This document shows positions 18,784-27,409 of a stretch of 64,000 nucleotides of DNA, piece by piece; the first letter of the stretch is position 1; each line of letters begins with the position of its first letter. Under the pieces are notes generated by a model. The model saw only the letters and a program-made list of their open reading frames with translations. It made no database searches and was not told where the DNA came from. The stretch is from the NCBI GenBank assembly GCA_934691935.1, contig CAKUTH010000007.1:62001-126000 (forward strand), read 5' to 3'. Source of the stretch: an uncultured Candidatus Melainabacteria bacterium (GTDB lineage: Bacteria; Cyanobacteriota; Vampirovibrionia; Gastranaerophilales; Gastranaerophilaceae). A program made the translations under genes and the position numbers.

Positions 18784-18851
18784 GGGCATGTGGTACTCTG
18801 CCGAGTGAGAGTTGACTAAATGTCAAGTCGAGCGAGAGGGGTAGACACGCT
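18784..18851 (+). other. 5' half-copy of tRNA-Leu with a 45-nt insert in the D-arm
   Basis: GGGCATGTGGT (18784-18794) copies the first 11 nt of the tRNA-Leu starting 100 nt downstream. A 45-nt insert (18795-18839) begins ACTCTGCCGAGTGA and ends CGAGAGG. The tRNA sequence then resumes as GGTAGACACGCT (18840-18851) and stops before the anticodon arm. The preceding leader is also duplicated: 18764-18794 equals 18864-18894 exactly (31 nt). With no 3' half it cannot be a tRNA. A related structure precedes tRNA-Pro (58409-58473). Confidence 0.85.
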
Positions 18852-18883
18852 CAGTTACTGAAAGTAACTTGAAAATTGAATAT

Positions 18884-18962
18884 GGGCATGTGGTGGAATG
18901 GTAGACACGCTAGTCTTAGGAACTAGTGCTAACGCGTGGGAGTTCGAGTCTCTTCATGCCCA
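18884..18962 (+). tRNA. tRNA-Leu (anticodon TAG)
   Basis: The acceptor stem is GGGCATG (18884-18890) with CATGCCC (18955-18961), discriminator A 18962. The anticodon arm is CTAGT-CTTAGGA-ACTAG with anticodon TAG, decoding CUA. GTTCGAGTC is the T-arm and a long variable arm marks class II. CCA is not encoded. Confidence 0.95.
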
Positions 18963-18974
18963 ATTTTTAAAATT

Positions 18975-19008
18975 AGCACCAAGAGCATTGACTCATCGGT
19001 GCTTTTTT
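18975..19008 (+). terminator. Terminator after tRNA-Leu
   Basis: AGCACC (18975-18980) pairs with GGTGCT (18998-19003) across a 17-nt loop and is followed by a T-run. Confidence 0.7.
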
Positions 19009-19128
19009 ATTTGAACAACTTTTTAACCAAGTCGACTCTAGCATTAGCTATATAGTATATATTGACAATCATTTGAATTTTTGTTACGTTGGAAATCCTA
19101 TTAGTTCTCGCAATTTTAAGGCAATAAA

Positions 19129-19992
19129 ATGATTTTACCAATTACATATAGACCAAATAATTTTCAAAGATATTATTATGACAATAGTCAAAATTTTGAA
19201 GGCATTTCCCCAATTGGGAGATATATTACTTCAACATTTGACAGATTTTCTGCAATGTCTAAGAAAAAATGGTATCCAATTGATGAGACACTCGCACCAT
19301 TCACTAAAACATTAAACTTTCAAAAAGGTAAACATATATTTAATGCGCTTGATATTAATCCAACAAATTCAAAAAAATATGTTATTTTTTACCACGGCGT
19401 AGGTCAAAATGTTTCATTCAACCAAGAGTTTTATAAACGAGCAATAGAAAAAGGATATGGTGTTTTAACCTGTGAATACGGGGCTTTTGGTGAAAATACA
19501 GAAAAATTTACTCAAAAGTCTATAAGAAGAACTGCGCAAATGGCTCTTGACTATTTGGCGAATAAGGATGTGAAAGAAGTTGGAGTTATTGGATTTAGTA
19601 TGGGAAGTTTTCCTGCGGTTGAAACAACCAAACGCAACAAAAACACTGCTTTTTTAATATTAATTTCACCATATAGTAGTTTAAAAAACGAATTGAATAA
19701 AATCATTAAAGGTAACATGATTAAATTACCTAAATTTGTTAAATTTCTAATCAGAAAATTTCCATTTTTGGTTAATGAACTAGACAGAATGAGCAGAGTT
19801 GGTGCAAAATTAAATAAACTCGACACAAAAACATACCTAATTCATTCAAAAACAGATAAAATAATTCCTTATCAATCTACGCAAGAATTAGCTAAAAAAA
19901 CAAAAAATTTGCAACAATTAATTATTCTAAAAGATGGTACTCATAATATTGACTCATCTAAACTTGAAGCGTTTTCCGACTTGCCTATATAG
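19129..19992 (+). CDS. Alpha/beta hydrolase, serine-hydrolase type
   Basis: The 287-residue protein has the fold's landmarks: an oxyanion strand VIFYHGVGQN (about 85-94), the nucleophile elbow GFSMGS (about 158), the acid HSKTDKIIP (about 240) and the base DGTHN (about 264). It resembles the membrane-linked YqiA/BAAT-like hydrolases; the substrate is unknown. The N-terminus lacks a signal peptide and contains QNFEGIS (about 22-28), like other proteins here with F-x-G near the start. No strong RBS is visible; the ATG follows TTTTAAGGCAATAAA. Confidence 0.8.
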   Translation: MILPITYRPNNFQRYYYDNSQNFEGISPIGRYITSTFDRFSAMSKKKWYPIDETLAPFTKTLNFQKGKHIFNALDINPTNSKKYVIFYHGVGQNVSFNQEFYKRAIEKGYGVLTCEYGAFGENTEKFTQKSIRRTAQMALDYLANKDVKEVGVIGFSMGSFPAVETTKRNKNTAFLILISPYSSLKNELNKIIKGNMIKLPKFVKFLIRKFPFLVNELDRMSRVGAKLNKLDTKTYLIHSKTDKIIPYQSTQELAKKTKNLQQLIILKDGTHNIDSSKLEAFSDLPI

Positions 19993-20041
19993 TTTACATA
20001 AATAAATATTTGTCAAAATCTAAGCAATAATTCGACCTTTA

Positions 20042-20058
20042 TATACTTTATATATACA
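20042..20058 (+). promoter_or_regulatory. Shared upstream box of the CHAP-like genes, copy 1
   Basis: TATACTTTATATATACA lies about 21 nt before ATG 20080. Near-identical boxes lie at 24501-24517 and 25301-25317, before the two related genes. Confidence 0.55.
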
Positions 20059-20079
20059 TCACAAAAATATCGAGGGCAC

Positions 20080-20832
20080 ATGGTCGACAGAGTACAAAGA
20101 ACAAATACAACTAGAGTTGATACCTCTAGGACTAGGGTTAATACAGCACAAAGAAGAACTGTAAAACCTGAAAAATATGTCTGCGTAGCTGAAAGTTGTG
20201 CGGTTAGACACACCAACGCTTCAAATGTGCGGTTAGCTCCAGAACGCGTTCCTATAGGTGACATCAAACACATTTCTGACTCCATTACACTTAATCCAAA
20301 AAATCAGCTTGCAAGATTTTATAACGGTTTAAATTTTGGAGATTACAAGGTTGTAGCAAATAAAGGTATAAGTTATAACAAAGCACGCGACATAGATATT
20401 TGTCTAGCAAAATATGCAAAAAAAGTCGCTGAAGAAATGGATGTATCAAGTCAATGTTACACTGGCGTGAAATATACCTTGTGGTCTGCAGGCGTAATTT
20501 CTGATTACGCAGACATGCCAAGAGGTGGTGCTTGTCAAGCTAAAAATTATTTCGATGCACACCCTGATAAATTTGAAAAATTAAATATTTCAGCAAATGA
20601 TTTAAAATCTTTACCAGCAGGTGTAATAATCGTTTACAACAAAAAAGGTAAAGACGGGCATATTGCAATTACAAACGGCAAAGGTCAAGAAATGAGCGAT
20701 TCAACAGACAATATGGGTTGGTTGAACAAACACGGCAAAGGCGCCAGTTTCACAGCATACAAATTAACTGACAACTGGCAATATAACCGTGAAACAAGGA
20801 AACTTGAGTTCCACTCACCTAGCAAGACTTAA
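20080..20832 (+). CDS. CHAP/NlpC-P60-like cysteine peptidase-like protein (paralogue 1)
   Basis: The 250-residue protein has an Arg/Thr-rich N-terminal tail (residues 1-30) and a C-terminal half resembling papain-like amidases. A cysteine-start helix SSQCYTGVKYTLW (about 128) is followed by LPAGVIIVYN and the histidine strand KDGHIAIT (about 190-197). Such enzymes cleave peptidoglycan peptides. There is no signal peptide. The LPAG[VS][IV]IVY...DGH block is shared with the gene at 24545. The class is plausible; the substrate is unknown. Confidence 0.65.
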   Translation: MVDRVQRTNTTRVDTSRTRVNTAQRRTVKPEKYVCVAESCAVRHTNASNVRLAPERVPIGDIKHISDSITLNPKNQLARFYNGLNFGDYKVVANKGISYNKARDIDICLAKYAKKVAEEMDVSSQCYTGVKYTLWSAGVISDYADMPRGGACQAKNYFDAHPDKFEKLNISANDLKSLPAGVIIVYNKKGKDGHIAITNGKGQEMSDSTDNMGWLNKHGKGASFTAYKLTDNWQYNRETRKLEFHSPSKT

Positions 20833-22133
20833 AACTTTTTGCCTACACAATGGTATTCGAAACCACGCTGTTTTAAGCGTTCTCCATCATATTGATTTCT
20901 ACCATCAAAAATTACAGGTTCTTTAAGTAAATCTTTTACACGGTCAAAATCAGGACGTCTAAATTCATTCCATTCTGTCAAAAGCAACATGAAATCAGCG
21001 TTTTCAAGCGCATCGTATGAACTTTTGGCGTAAACTATTTTATCGCCCCATATTTTTTGAGCTTGTTCAAAACCTTTTGGGTCATATGCCTGAACTTTTG
21101 CACCAAATTCTAACAAGAAATTGATTATAGTAATAGCTGGCGACATTCTCATATCATTAGTTTTTGGTTTAAATGTCAATCCCCAAACTGCAACTGTTTT
21201 TCCAGACAAATTCATACCATAACGTGCCAAAATTTTATTTATAAATATTACTCTTTGCTCCTTATTGACTTCGTCCGCAGATTCAATCAAACGATGTCCG
21301 CAATTATTATCTTTTGCCGTTTTTAACAAGGCTTTGACATCTTTTGGGAAACAACTTCCACCATATCCCAAACCAGGGAATAAGAATTGTGAGCCAATGC
21401 GCTTGTCTGAACACATTCCGATACGAACCATTTCAGCATCAGCACCAACAGCTTCACAAATATTTGCAATTTCATTTGCGTAAGAAATTTTTACAGCTAA
21501 GAATGAATTCGCCGCATATTTTGTCATTTCGGCAGATTTTACATCCATTATCACAAATCTGCTAGCCGTTCTGAAAAATGGAGCATAAACTTCTTGCATA
21601 ATAGAAGTTGCTTTTGTTGAGTTTGAGCCTATTACAACTCTATCTGGTTTCAAGAAATCGTCAACTGCAGCACCTTGTTTCAAAAATTCAGGGTTTGAAA
21701 CAACATCAAATTCTCCGTCATAATATTTTGAAATAACTTGTGATACTTTTTCTGCAGTACCAACAGGAACAGTTGATTTATCAACAATAACCTTATAACC
21801 GTTCATTGCTTTACCAATGCTTTCAGCAACAGCCATAACATATTGCATATCAGCAGAACCATCTTCACTTTGAGGAGTTCCTACAGCAATAAAGCATACC
21901 AAAGATTTTTTTACGGATTCGTTTAAATCAGATGAAAATTTTAAGCGTCCTTCCATAACGTTGGCTTTAATTAATTCTTCAAGTCCTGGTTCATATATTG
22001 GCACAATGCCATTTTCTAGTTTTTTTAATTTTTCTAAATCATTATCCACACAAATAACATCATTGCCCATGTCTGCAAGGCATGTACCTGCTACCAATCC
22101 AACATATCCAGTTCCTATAACACAAATTTTCAT
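20829..22133 (-). CDS. ugd: UDP-glucose 6-dehydrogenase
   Basis: It oxidises UDP-glucose to UDP-glucuronate with NAD, supplying surface polysaccharides. The 434-residue protein has the NAD-binding start MKICVIGTGYVGLVAGTCLA, the block SNPEFLKQGAAVDDFLKPDR (about 150) and the catalytic cysteine motif GLGYGGSCFPKDV (about 255). It is convergent with the CHAP-like gene, overlapping 4 nt at the 3' ends, and divergent from the ABC transporter gene. A sister enzyme acting on another UDP-sugar is possible. Confidence 0.93.
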   Translation of the reverse strand: MKICVIGTGYVGLVAGTCLADMGNDVICVDNDLEKLKKLENGIVPIYEPGLEELIKANVMEGRLKFSSDLNESVKKSLVCFIAVGTPQSEDGSADMQYVMAVAESIGKAMNGYKVIVDKSTVPVGTAEKVSQVISKYYDGEFDVVSNPEFLKQGAAVDDFLKPDRVVIGSNSTKATSIMQEVYAPFFRTASRFVIMDVKSAEMTKYAANSFLAVKISYANEIANICEAVGADAEMVRIGMCSDKRIGSQFLFPGLGYGGSCFPKDVKALLKTAKDNNCGHRLIESADEVNKEQRVIFINKILARYGMNLSGKTVAVWGLTFKPKTNDMRMSPAITIINFLLEFGAKVQAYDPKGFEQAQKIWGDKIVYAKSSYDALENADFMLLLTEWNEFRRPDFDRVKDLLKEPVIFDGRNQYDGERLKQRGFEYHCVGKKF

Positions 22134-22276
22134 TTTTCGCCCTTTCCGTAGGTTTTGAATAAACTTTTAAAATTCATATCAGAGGTTAGGTTAAAACCTC
22201 AACTTCTGCTCCCTTTTTCTTTATATTAACACAAAAAATATTTTTATGGGATAATAGTAAAAAGAGGGAGTATAAA

Positions 22277-24106
22277 ATGAATTACAAATTACAAGATACC
22301 GCATCAAAAGATGCTTTTAATTATAAATATTTACTAGGGAAAGTTTTCCCATATATAAAACCTGTTTTGCCAAGAGCCATACTAAACCTTGCGATAGCAG
22401 TACCTTTGGGACTTCTAGATGGTGTTGTTGCTCTATCTTTGAAACCATACTTGGATTATGTTATAAACGGCAATCCCGAACATACATGGTCATTTTTAGG
22501 AATAACAGTGCACTCTCAAGCATTCTTGGCGGCAATAATTCCATTTGGTATTGTTGCATTTGCTCTTTTACAAGGTGTATTAAAATATGCGAGTAACTAC
22601 TTAACCGATTGGACTGGTCAAAAAATTTCGCTTTCACTAAAGAAAGATTTATTTAAAAAATTAACATCAATGGATTCGCAATTCTTTGACGTAAATTCTT
22701 CAGGTATTGTTTTGACCAGATTTCTATCAGACCCCGATGCTGCATCTAGAAACATCATAGATATGTTAAAAACTTTTATTGCGACATTCTTTGGTTTAAT
22801 CGGATTAGTTGGAGTTTTATTATATAACTCCTGGAAACTTGCTATCATTGGTGTAACTATTATGGCTATTGCAATTACACCAGTTACACTAATCAGAAAA
22901 CGTATCAAAAAAGTTTCTAATGCGACAATGGTTGTCGGCGGAAATATGGCAACAAACTTTAACGAAACTTTTGCTGGCAACAAAATTATGACAGCATACA
23001 ATTTACAAGATGACCAAAACGAAAAATTTGATAACCAAATCCATGAGCAATTTACTCTAGCAATGTCGTTAACAAAACGAGTGGGCTGGATGTCACCGAT
23101 TATGTATTTTGTTTGTTCAATCGGTATAGCACTTGTTATGGCTTACGGCAACCACTTAATCTTGTCTGGACAAATGACTGCAGGAAGTTTTGCATCTTTT
23201 GTAACTTCATTATTATTATTGTACAAACCAACAAAAACTCTTGGAAACACACTTACAAACTTACAAAGTGTTTTCGTTGCGATGAGTCGTGTTTTTGAAT
23301 TGTTCGACATTACTCCTCAAATTCAATCACCACAAAATGCCATAAAGATGGAAGGTTTAAAAAACGCAATAGATTTTGAAAATGTTAATTTTGAATATGA
23401 AAAAGATATTCCGATACTTAAAAACTTTACTCTACACGTAAATAAAGGTGAAACTATAGCGCTTGTAGGGAATTCAGGCGGAGGAAAAAGTACAGTTGTT
23501 AGCTTGCTACCAAGATTTTATGATATCAAATCAGGTTCAATCAAGTTTGATGATATTGACATAAGAAACTTTGAATTAAACAGTCTTAGGAAAAATATTT
23601 CTTTCGTTTTCCAAGATAATTTTATGTTCTCAGGCACAATTCGTGAAAACATTATGATGGGTAACGAACATGCCAATGCTGAACAACTAAACAGTGTAAT
23701 TGAAATGGCACACCTTGATGAATTTATTTCAACATTAGACAAAGGACTTGATACTGTTTTAGGTGAACGTGGCACAACTCTTTCTGGCGGACAACGCCAA
23801 CGTGTTGCAATTGCCAGAGCGATGATAAAAGATGCTCCGATTGTTATTTTAGACGAAGCAACTTCAGCCCTAGACAACAAATCTGAAGCTATTGTTCAAA
23901 GAGCACTAGATAATTTGATTAAAAACAAAACAGTATTTGTTATCGCACACAGACTGTCAACAATTAAAAATGCTGATAGAATTGCTGTTATAAATGAAGG
24001 TCAGCTCGTTGAACTCGGCACACACGATGAACTTATGGCGATAGATAATGGCAAATACAAATACTTGTATGAAATGCAATTTAAACGCCAAGAATCAGCA
24101 GTCTAA
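22277..24106 (+). CDS. MsbA-like lipid/polysaccharide ABC exporter
   Basis: The 609-residue half-transporter has six membrane helices (about 40-330) fused to an ATPase domain. Walker A is GNSGGGKST (about 393), the signature is LSGGQRQRVAIARA (about 495), Walker B is VILDEATSALD and the H-loop is IAHRLSTI. In a diderm with LpxK, a role in flipping lipid A core is likely, but export of other lipids or drugs cannot be separated by sequence alone. AAAGAGGGAGTATAAA precedes the ATG. Confidence 0.88.
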   Translation: MNYKLQDTASKDAFNYKYLLGKVFPYIKPVLPRAILNLAIAVPLGLLDGVVALSLKPYLDYVINGNPEHTWSFLGITVHSQAFLAAIIPFGIVAFALLQGVLKYASNYLTDWTGQKISLSLKKDLFKKLTSMDSQFFDVNSSGIVLTRFLSDPDAASRNIIDMLKTFIATFFGLIGLVGVLLYNSWKLAIIGVTIMAIAITPVTLIRKRIKKVSNATMVVGGNMATNFNETFAGNKIMTAYNLQDDQNEKFDNQIHEQFTLAMSLTKRVGWMSPIMYFVCSIGIALVMAYGNHLILSGQMTAGSFASFVTSLLLLYKPTKTLGNTLTNLQSVFVAMSRVFELFDITPQIQSPQNAIKMEGLKNAIDFENVNFEYEKDIPILKNFTLHVNKGETIALVGNSGGGKSTVVSLLPRFYDIKSGSIKFDDIDIRNFELNSLRKNISFVFQDNFMFSGTIRENIMMGNEHANAEQLNSVIEMAHLDEFISTLDKGLDTVLGERGTTLSGGQRQRVAIARAMIKDAPIVILDEATSALDNKSEAIVQRALDNLIKNKTVFVIAHRLSTIKNADRIAVINEGQLVELGTHDELMAIDNGKYKYLYEMQFKRQESAV

Positions 24107-24149
24107 ACGTTATTCATTAATAAAGGAAATGTAAAAGAAGGTTGTTACA

Positions 24150-24482
24150 ATGCACAAAATCATAACAAAATGGATAGAACCATACGTTCTTTTAGAAAAA
24201 ATTAAACAAAATAGCAAATTGACAAAAGTCTTGACGTTTGACGGATTTTCAAAAAACTCAATAAAAAAAGAGTTTTTAAAGGCTTTAGAAACCCAAAATA
24301 CTTTTGGGTTATATATGAAAAATGTAAATATTTTCTATTTGTTTGAAGGCGAAATTGATATTGACAGCCTTTTTGGATTTAGCGCAGATGATTATCAACT
24401 AACCGATGATACAGAAAAGCCTTTTGAAATGGTAGATTTAGGCAAAGCCGAAGCGGGAATTTTAAAATATTTTAACAATTAG
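24150..24482 (+). CDS. Hypothetical protein downstream of the ABC exporter
   Basis: I do not recognise a family. The 110-residue product is a soluble mixed alpha/beta protein with a basic N-terminal half and an acidic C-terminal half (DIDSLFGFSADDYQL). It lies 43 nt after the exporter on the same strand, with AAGAAGGTTGTTACA before the ATG, so co-transcription is likely. There is no signal peptide or metal motif. Confidence 0.6.
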   Translation: MHKIITKWIEPYVLLEKIKQNSKLTKVLTFDGFSKNSIKKEFLKALETQNTFGLYMKNVNIFYLFEGEIDIDSLFGFSADDYQLTDDTEKPFEMVDLGKAEAGILKYFNN

Positions 24483-24500
24483 ACAATTTTTTTTAGCCAA

Positions 24501-24517
24501 AATACTTTATATAAATA
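24501..24517 (+). promoter_or_regulatory. Shared upstream box of the CHAP-like genes, copy 2
   Basis: AATACTTTATATAAATA lies about 27 nt before the presumed TTG start at 24545. Confidence 0.5.
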
Positions 24518-24544
24518 GGTTAGGTTAAAAAGGTTTAGGTAGAA

Positions 24545-25255
24545 TTGTTTAATTTTGGTTTTCCATTTCAATTTAATTTCAATCCATGTATGAATTATTT
24601 CATGCCATTTGGAATTGGTGGTTTTTGTCGTCCAACAATCAACCCAATCAATCCTTTTAATTTCTATCCTTCATTCATTGCTCAACAGTCAGTATTCAAT
24701 GTTTTCAATCCATTTAACATAATACCATTCAACAACTATAATAATTCAATATTTTGCAACAATTATTCTCATCCAGCTAAAGTTTCAAACTCTTATGCTT
24801 CAACACCTTCTAACTTTTCCAGAGTAAATTCTATCTCAAAGAATTCAAAAAGTTATAACAAAGCAAAAGGGGAAAAACTAGCACAAAAAATAGTTGAAAA
24901 TCTCCCAACAGACAGAGATCCTGATAACCCATTATGTGCGAAATACGTAAAAGAAGCAGTTCAGGATTGTGGTTTGGGCGAATACATAAACGGTAACGGT
25001 GAATATTGCAAAAATATTTTTAGAGCAAACCCTAACTTTAAAGAAATAAAATCTAAAAATTTTTCAAAACTTCCTGCGGGTAGTGTTATAGTTTATGACG
25101 CATTTGACAAAGTAACTTATCCAGACGGTTCAACGGGCAAAGTTGGAGAAGACGGTCATGTTTTAATAGCATTAGGTGACGGTAGAGGATGCAGTGACAT
25201 TTTAGAAGACCAAATTGGTTATTCTAAAAACGCATACTCATTTATTCCTGTTTAA
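24545..25255 (+). CDS. CHAP/NlpC-P60-like protein with Phe/Asn/Pro-rich N-terminus (paralogue 2)
   Basis: Residues 1-80 are low-complexity and rich in F, N, P and I. Residues about 110-236 match paralogue 1 (20080): a cysteine-start segment NPLCAKYVKEAVQDCG (about 132-147), then LPAGSVIVYD and the histidine strand EDGHVLIALGDG. The start is uncertain: TTG 24545 follows AGGTTTAGGTAGAA, while ATGs at 24590 and 24602 would shorten the tail. A peptidoglycan hydrolase-like role is inferred. No signal peptide is clear. Confidence 0.6.
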   Translation: MFNFGFPFQFNFNPCMNYFMPFGIGGFCRPTINPINPFNFYPSFIAQQSVFNVFNPFNIIPFNNYNNSIFCNNYSHPAKVSNSYASTPSNFSRVNSISKNSKSYNKAKGEKLAQKIVENLPTDRDPDNPLCAKYVKEAVQDCGLGEYINGNGEYCKNIFRANPNFKEIKSKNFSKLPAGSVIVYDAFDKVTYPDGSTGKVGEDGHVLIALGDGRGCSDILEDQIGYSKNAYSFIPV

Positions 25256-25300
25256 CATTTCTTAATAAATAAAACAAATATAGCAATTATTAAAAATTGA

Positions 25301-25317
25301 AATACTTTATATATACA
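25301..25317 (+). promoter_or_regulatory. Shared upstream box of the CHAP-like genes, copy 3
   Basis: AATACTTTATATATACA lies about 22 nt before ATG 25340. Confidence 0.55.
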
Positions 25318-25339
25318 CGGGGATAAATTAGGGGATAAT

Positions 25340-26116
25340 ATGAGTTTCTTAAGAGGCATAAAAGTTCCAAATATTAACAACAGTTTGCTAAACACAAACA
25401 CTATAATGCTTGCTTATGATAATAATACATTAACACAAGCTCCGATTTTACCTAATCCATTCAGTTTAAATGCAGATCCTAAACTCTGTATGGGACTTTT
25501 TAATTTGGCTTCATTAAGCAATATTGGTTCAGTAAACCAAAATGGTTCTTTAAATAATTTGAGTTTTGGAAAAGATTACGCAGAAGAATTTAGACAAAAT
25601 GTTACTGGAAGTGCTTCTAAATTCAAATATACAGCAAGTTCTCAACAAATAAAACAAAACGCAGGTCAATATTTCCACAAAAAAGGTACTTATACCCCAA
25701 AACGTGGCGATATTGCAATATGGACTAAAATCAACGACCCTGCACATGGACACGTTGGTATTGTCACAAAAGTTGAGGGTGATACCATTTGGATTACTGA
25801 AGGCAACAGTGGCAATGCTGTAAAAACTAATAAGTATTCACTCAGCAAACTTATGAGAAATTCAGGAAGCCGTCCTCTTAACGGATTTATAGATACACGC
25901 AACTGGCTTGGTCCTAACGTAGCATTAAAAGCTGCTCAAATAGCTGAAATTGAAGAATCAAAAGGCGTTGTTGAAAGCAGTACAAGAGGTGGCGGTTCAA
26001 ATGACAGCCCTGATATACGAAAATATAAACGTGGCGCAATAAATCATGATCAATGGTGTGCATACTTTACATCATATTGCTTTACCGATGGTCAAAACAT
26101 GAACGCTATTGCATAA
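25340..26116 (+). CDS. CHAP-domain-like protein with apparently rearranged catalytic parts
   Basis: The 258-residue protein has the second half of a CHAP domain at about 115-190: TPKRGDIAIWT, then AHGHVGIVTKVEGDTIWITEGN with the catalytic histidine. The cysteine helix that should precede it is missing. A good match to that helix, HDQWCAYFTSYC, lies instead at the very C-terminus (about 237-248), followed by a stop. This looks like a circular permutation or a second CHAP domain cut short. Family membership is likely; activity is uncertain. The N-terminal 90 residues are polar and include LNNLSFGKD. AGGGGATAAT precedes the ATG. Confidence 0.65.
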   Translation: MSFLRGIKVPNINNSLLNTNTIMLAYDNNTLTQAPILPNPFSLNADPKLCMGLFNLASLSNIGSVNQNGSLNNLSFGKDYAEEFRQNVTGSASKFKYTASSQQIKQNAGQYFHKKGTYTPKRGDIAIWTKINDPAHGHVGIVTKVEGDTIWITEGNSGNAVKTNKYSLSKLMRNSGSRPLNGFIDTRNWLGPNVALKAAQIAEIEESKGVVESSTRGGGSNDSPDIRKYKRGAINHDQWCAYFTSYCFTDGQNMNAIA

Positions 26117-26133
26117 AAACTGGTCGTGCTTAA

Positions 26134-26685
26134 TTATTGAATTTGACCAAATACCCTCAATGTATTTTGTCGTAATTCGTCTAGATTTCCATTATTATTT
26201 ATAACAAAATCACACATTGCAAGTTTTTTTTCTTGCGGAATTTGAGAATTCATTCTCGCTTTTGCATCTTCTTTTGTCAAATTATTTCGGCACATTAGGC
26301 GTTTAAGCCTAATGTCGTCGTCCGTATAAACAATAATTATTTTATCAAAAAGTTCTTGCATACCTGTTTCAAACAGCAAAGGAATTGCAACAATTCCTTC
26401 GAATTTTTCAATTTTCGCACGGATTTGAGGGTGTAAAATATTTTCAAGTTTTTTGCGTAAAATATTATCGTGAAAAACAAACTCGCCAAGTTTTTTTCTT
26501 GAAAACTCTCCATCTTCAAACACGTCATAATTTTTAAACGTATCATACAATTTTGAATTTTTAACAGTCAAAAGTTCGTGCGCGACATCGTCCGTATCAA
26601 GCACATCATATCCTTGTTCTTGTAGAACTGCCAATACGGCAGATTTTCCACTTGCAATATTACCTGTTAGAGCAATTCTTGTCAT
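26134..26685 (-). CDS. coaE: Dephospho-CoA kinase
   Basis: CoaE phosphorylates dephospho-CoA, the last step of CoA synthesis. The 183-residue protein has the P-loop GNIASGKSAV (about 8-17), YDVLDTDDVAHELL with the substrate-binding aspartates, IPLLFETGMQELFD and RMNSQIP. The start overlaps the pseudouridine synthase gene by 26 nt, so the two are coupled. Confidence 0.94.
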   Translation of the reverse strand: MTRIALTGNIASGKSAVLAVLQEQGYDVLDTDDVAHELLTVKNSKLYDTFKNYDVFEDGEFSRKKLGEFVFHDNILRKKLENILHPQIRAKIEKFEGIVAIPLLFETGMQELFDKIIIVYTDDDIRLKRLMCRNNLTKEDAKARMNSQIPQEKKLAMCDFVINNNGNLDELRQNTLRVFGQIQ

Positions 26686-27409
26686 TTGTAATCCTGTTTA
26701 AGAAATTTTTCAACTCTCTAATCTGCAAAGGTTTTATAGGTTTAAATTCTCCGCGCTTTAATCCGTCTATAGTAAGCGTTGCGTGCTGAATGCGTTTCAA
26801 AACCTTAACTTCATGACCAATGTATTCAAACATTTTTCTTATTTGCCTATTCATCCCTTGATATAGAGTAATTTGCATTTCAGTAGATTTGTTATCCATG
26901 TTCAAGACTTGAATGTCAGCATAAGCGATTTTATTAGGTTCAATTTCAACTCCATTTGCTAATTTTTCAAGCTCAGCGCGAGTTAACACTGATTCAACAG
27001 TAACATAATATACTTTTGGCACTTTAACAGACGGGTGAGTTAATGCATTTATTAAATCACCATCGTTTGTTAAAATTAACAAACCAGTCGAATCTTTGTC
27101 CAAGCGCCCAACAGGCTTTAACCCTGCTAAACTTTCGGGCAATAAATCATAAATTGTTTTACGGCCTTTTTCATCTTCGCAAGTAGTTATATAACCAGCA
27201 GGCTTATAAAACCTGTAATATTCGTGTTTTACAGGATGTATAAGTTTTTTGTTTACAAAAACCTTGTCTTTTGGCTGGACAAGATAGCCAAATTCCGTAA
27301 TAGTTTTACCGTTGACAGAAACAGCACCCTGTTCAATTAATTCATCCGCTTTTCTTCTGGAGCACAACCCAGAAGATGCAATATATTTATTTAAACGCAC
27401 GCCTGACAT
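26660..27409 (-). CDS. RsuA/RluB-family 23S rRNA pseudouridine synthase
   Basis: The 249-residue protein has an N-terminal S4 RNA-binding domain (MSGVRLNKYIASSGLCSRRK) and the catalytic block GRLDKDSTGLLILTNDGDL with the nucleophile aspartate at about 104. QGMNRQIRKMFEYIGHEV follows at about 185. RluB, which modifies the 23S rRNA, is the likeliest identity, but RsuA/RluE/RluF paralogues are close. It overlaps the thioesterase gene by 19 nt and coaE by 26 nt. Confidence 0.9.
   Translation of the reverse strand: MSGVRLNKYIASSGLCSRRKADELIEQGAVSVNGKTITEFGYLVQPKDKVFVNKKLIHPVKHEYYRFYKPAGYITTCEDEKGRKTIYDLLPESLAGLKPVGRLDKDSTGLLILTNDGDLINALTHPSVKVPKVYYVTVESVLTRAELEKLANGVEIEPNKIAYADIQVLNMDNKSTEMQITLYQGMNRQIRKMFEYIGHEVKVLKRIQHATLTIDGLKRGEFKPIKPLQIRELKNFLNRITNDKNCSNR

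Noticed and set aside
18784..18851. A second tRNA-Leu gene
   Set aside because: Only the 5' half is present; there is no anticodon arm, T-arm or 3' acceptor strand.
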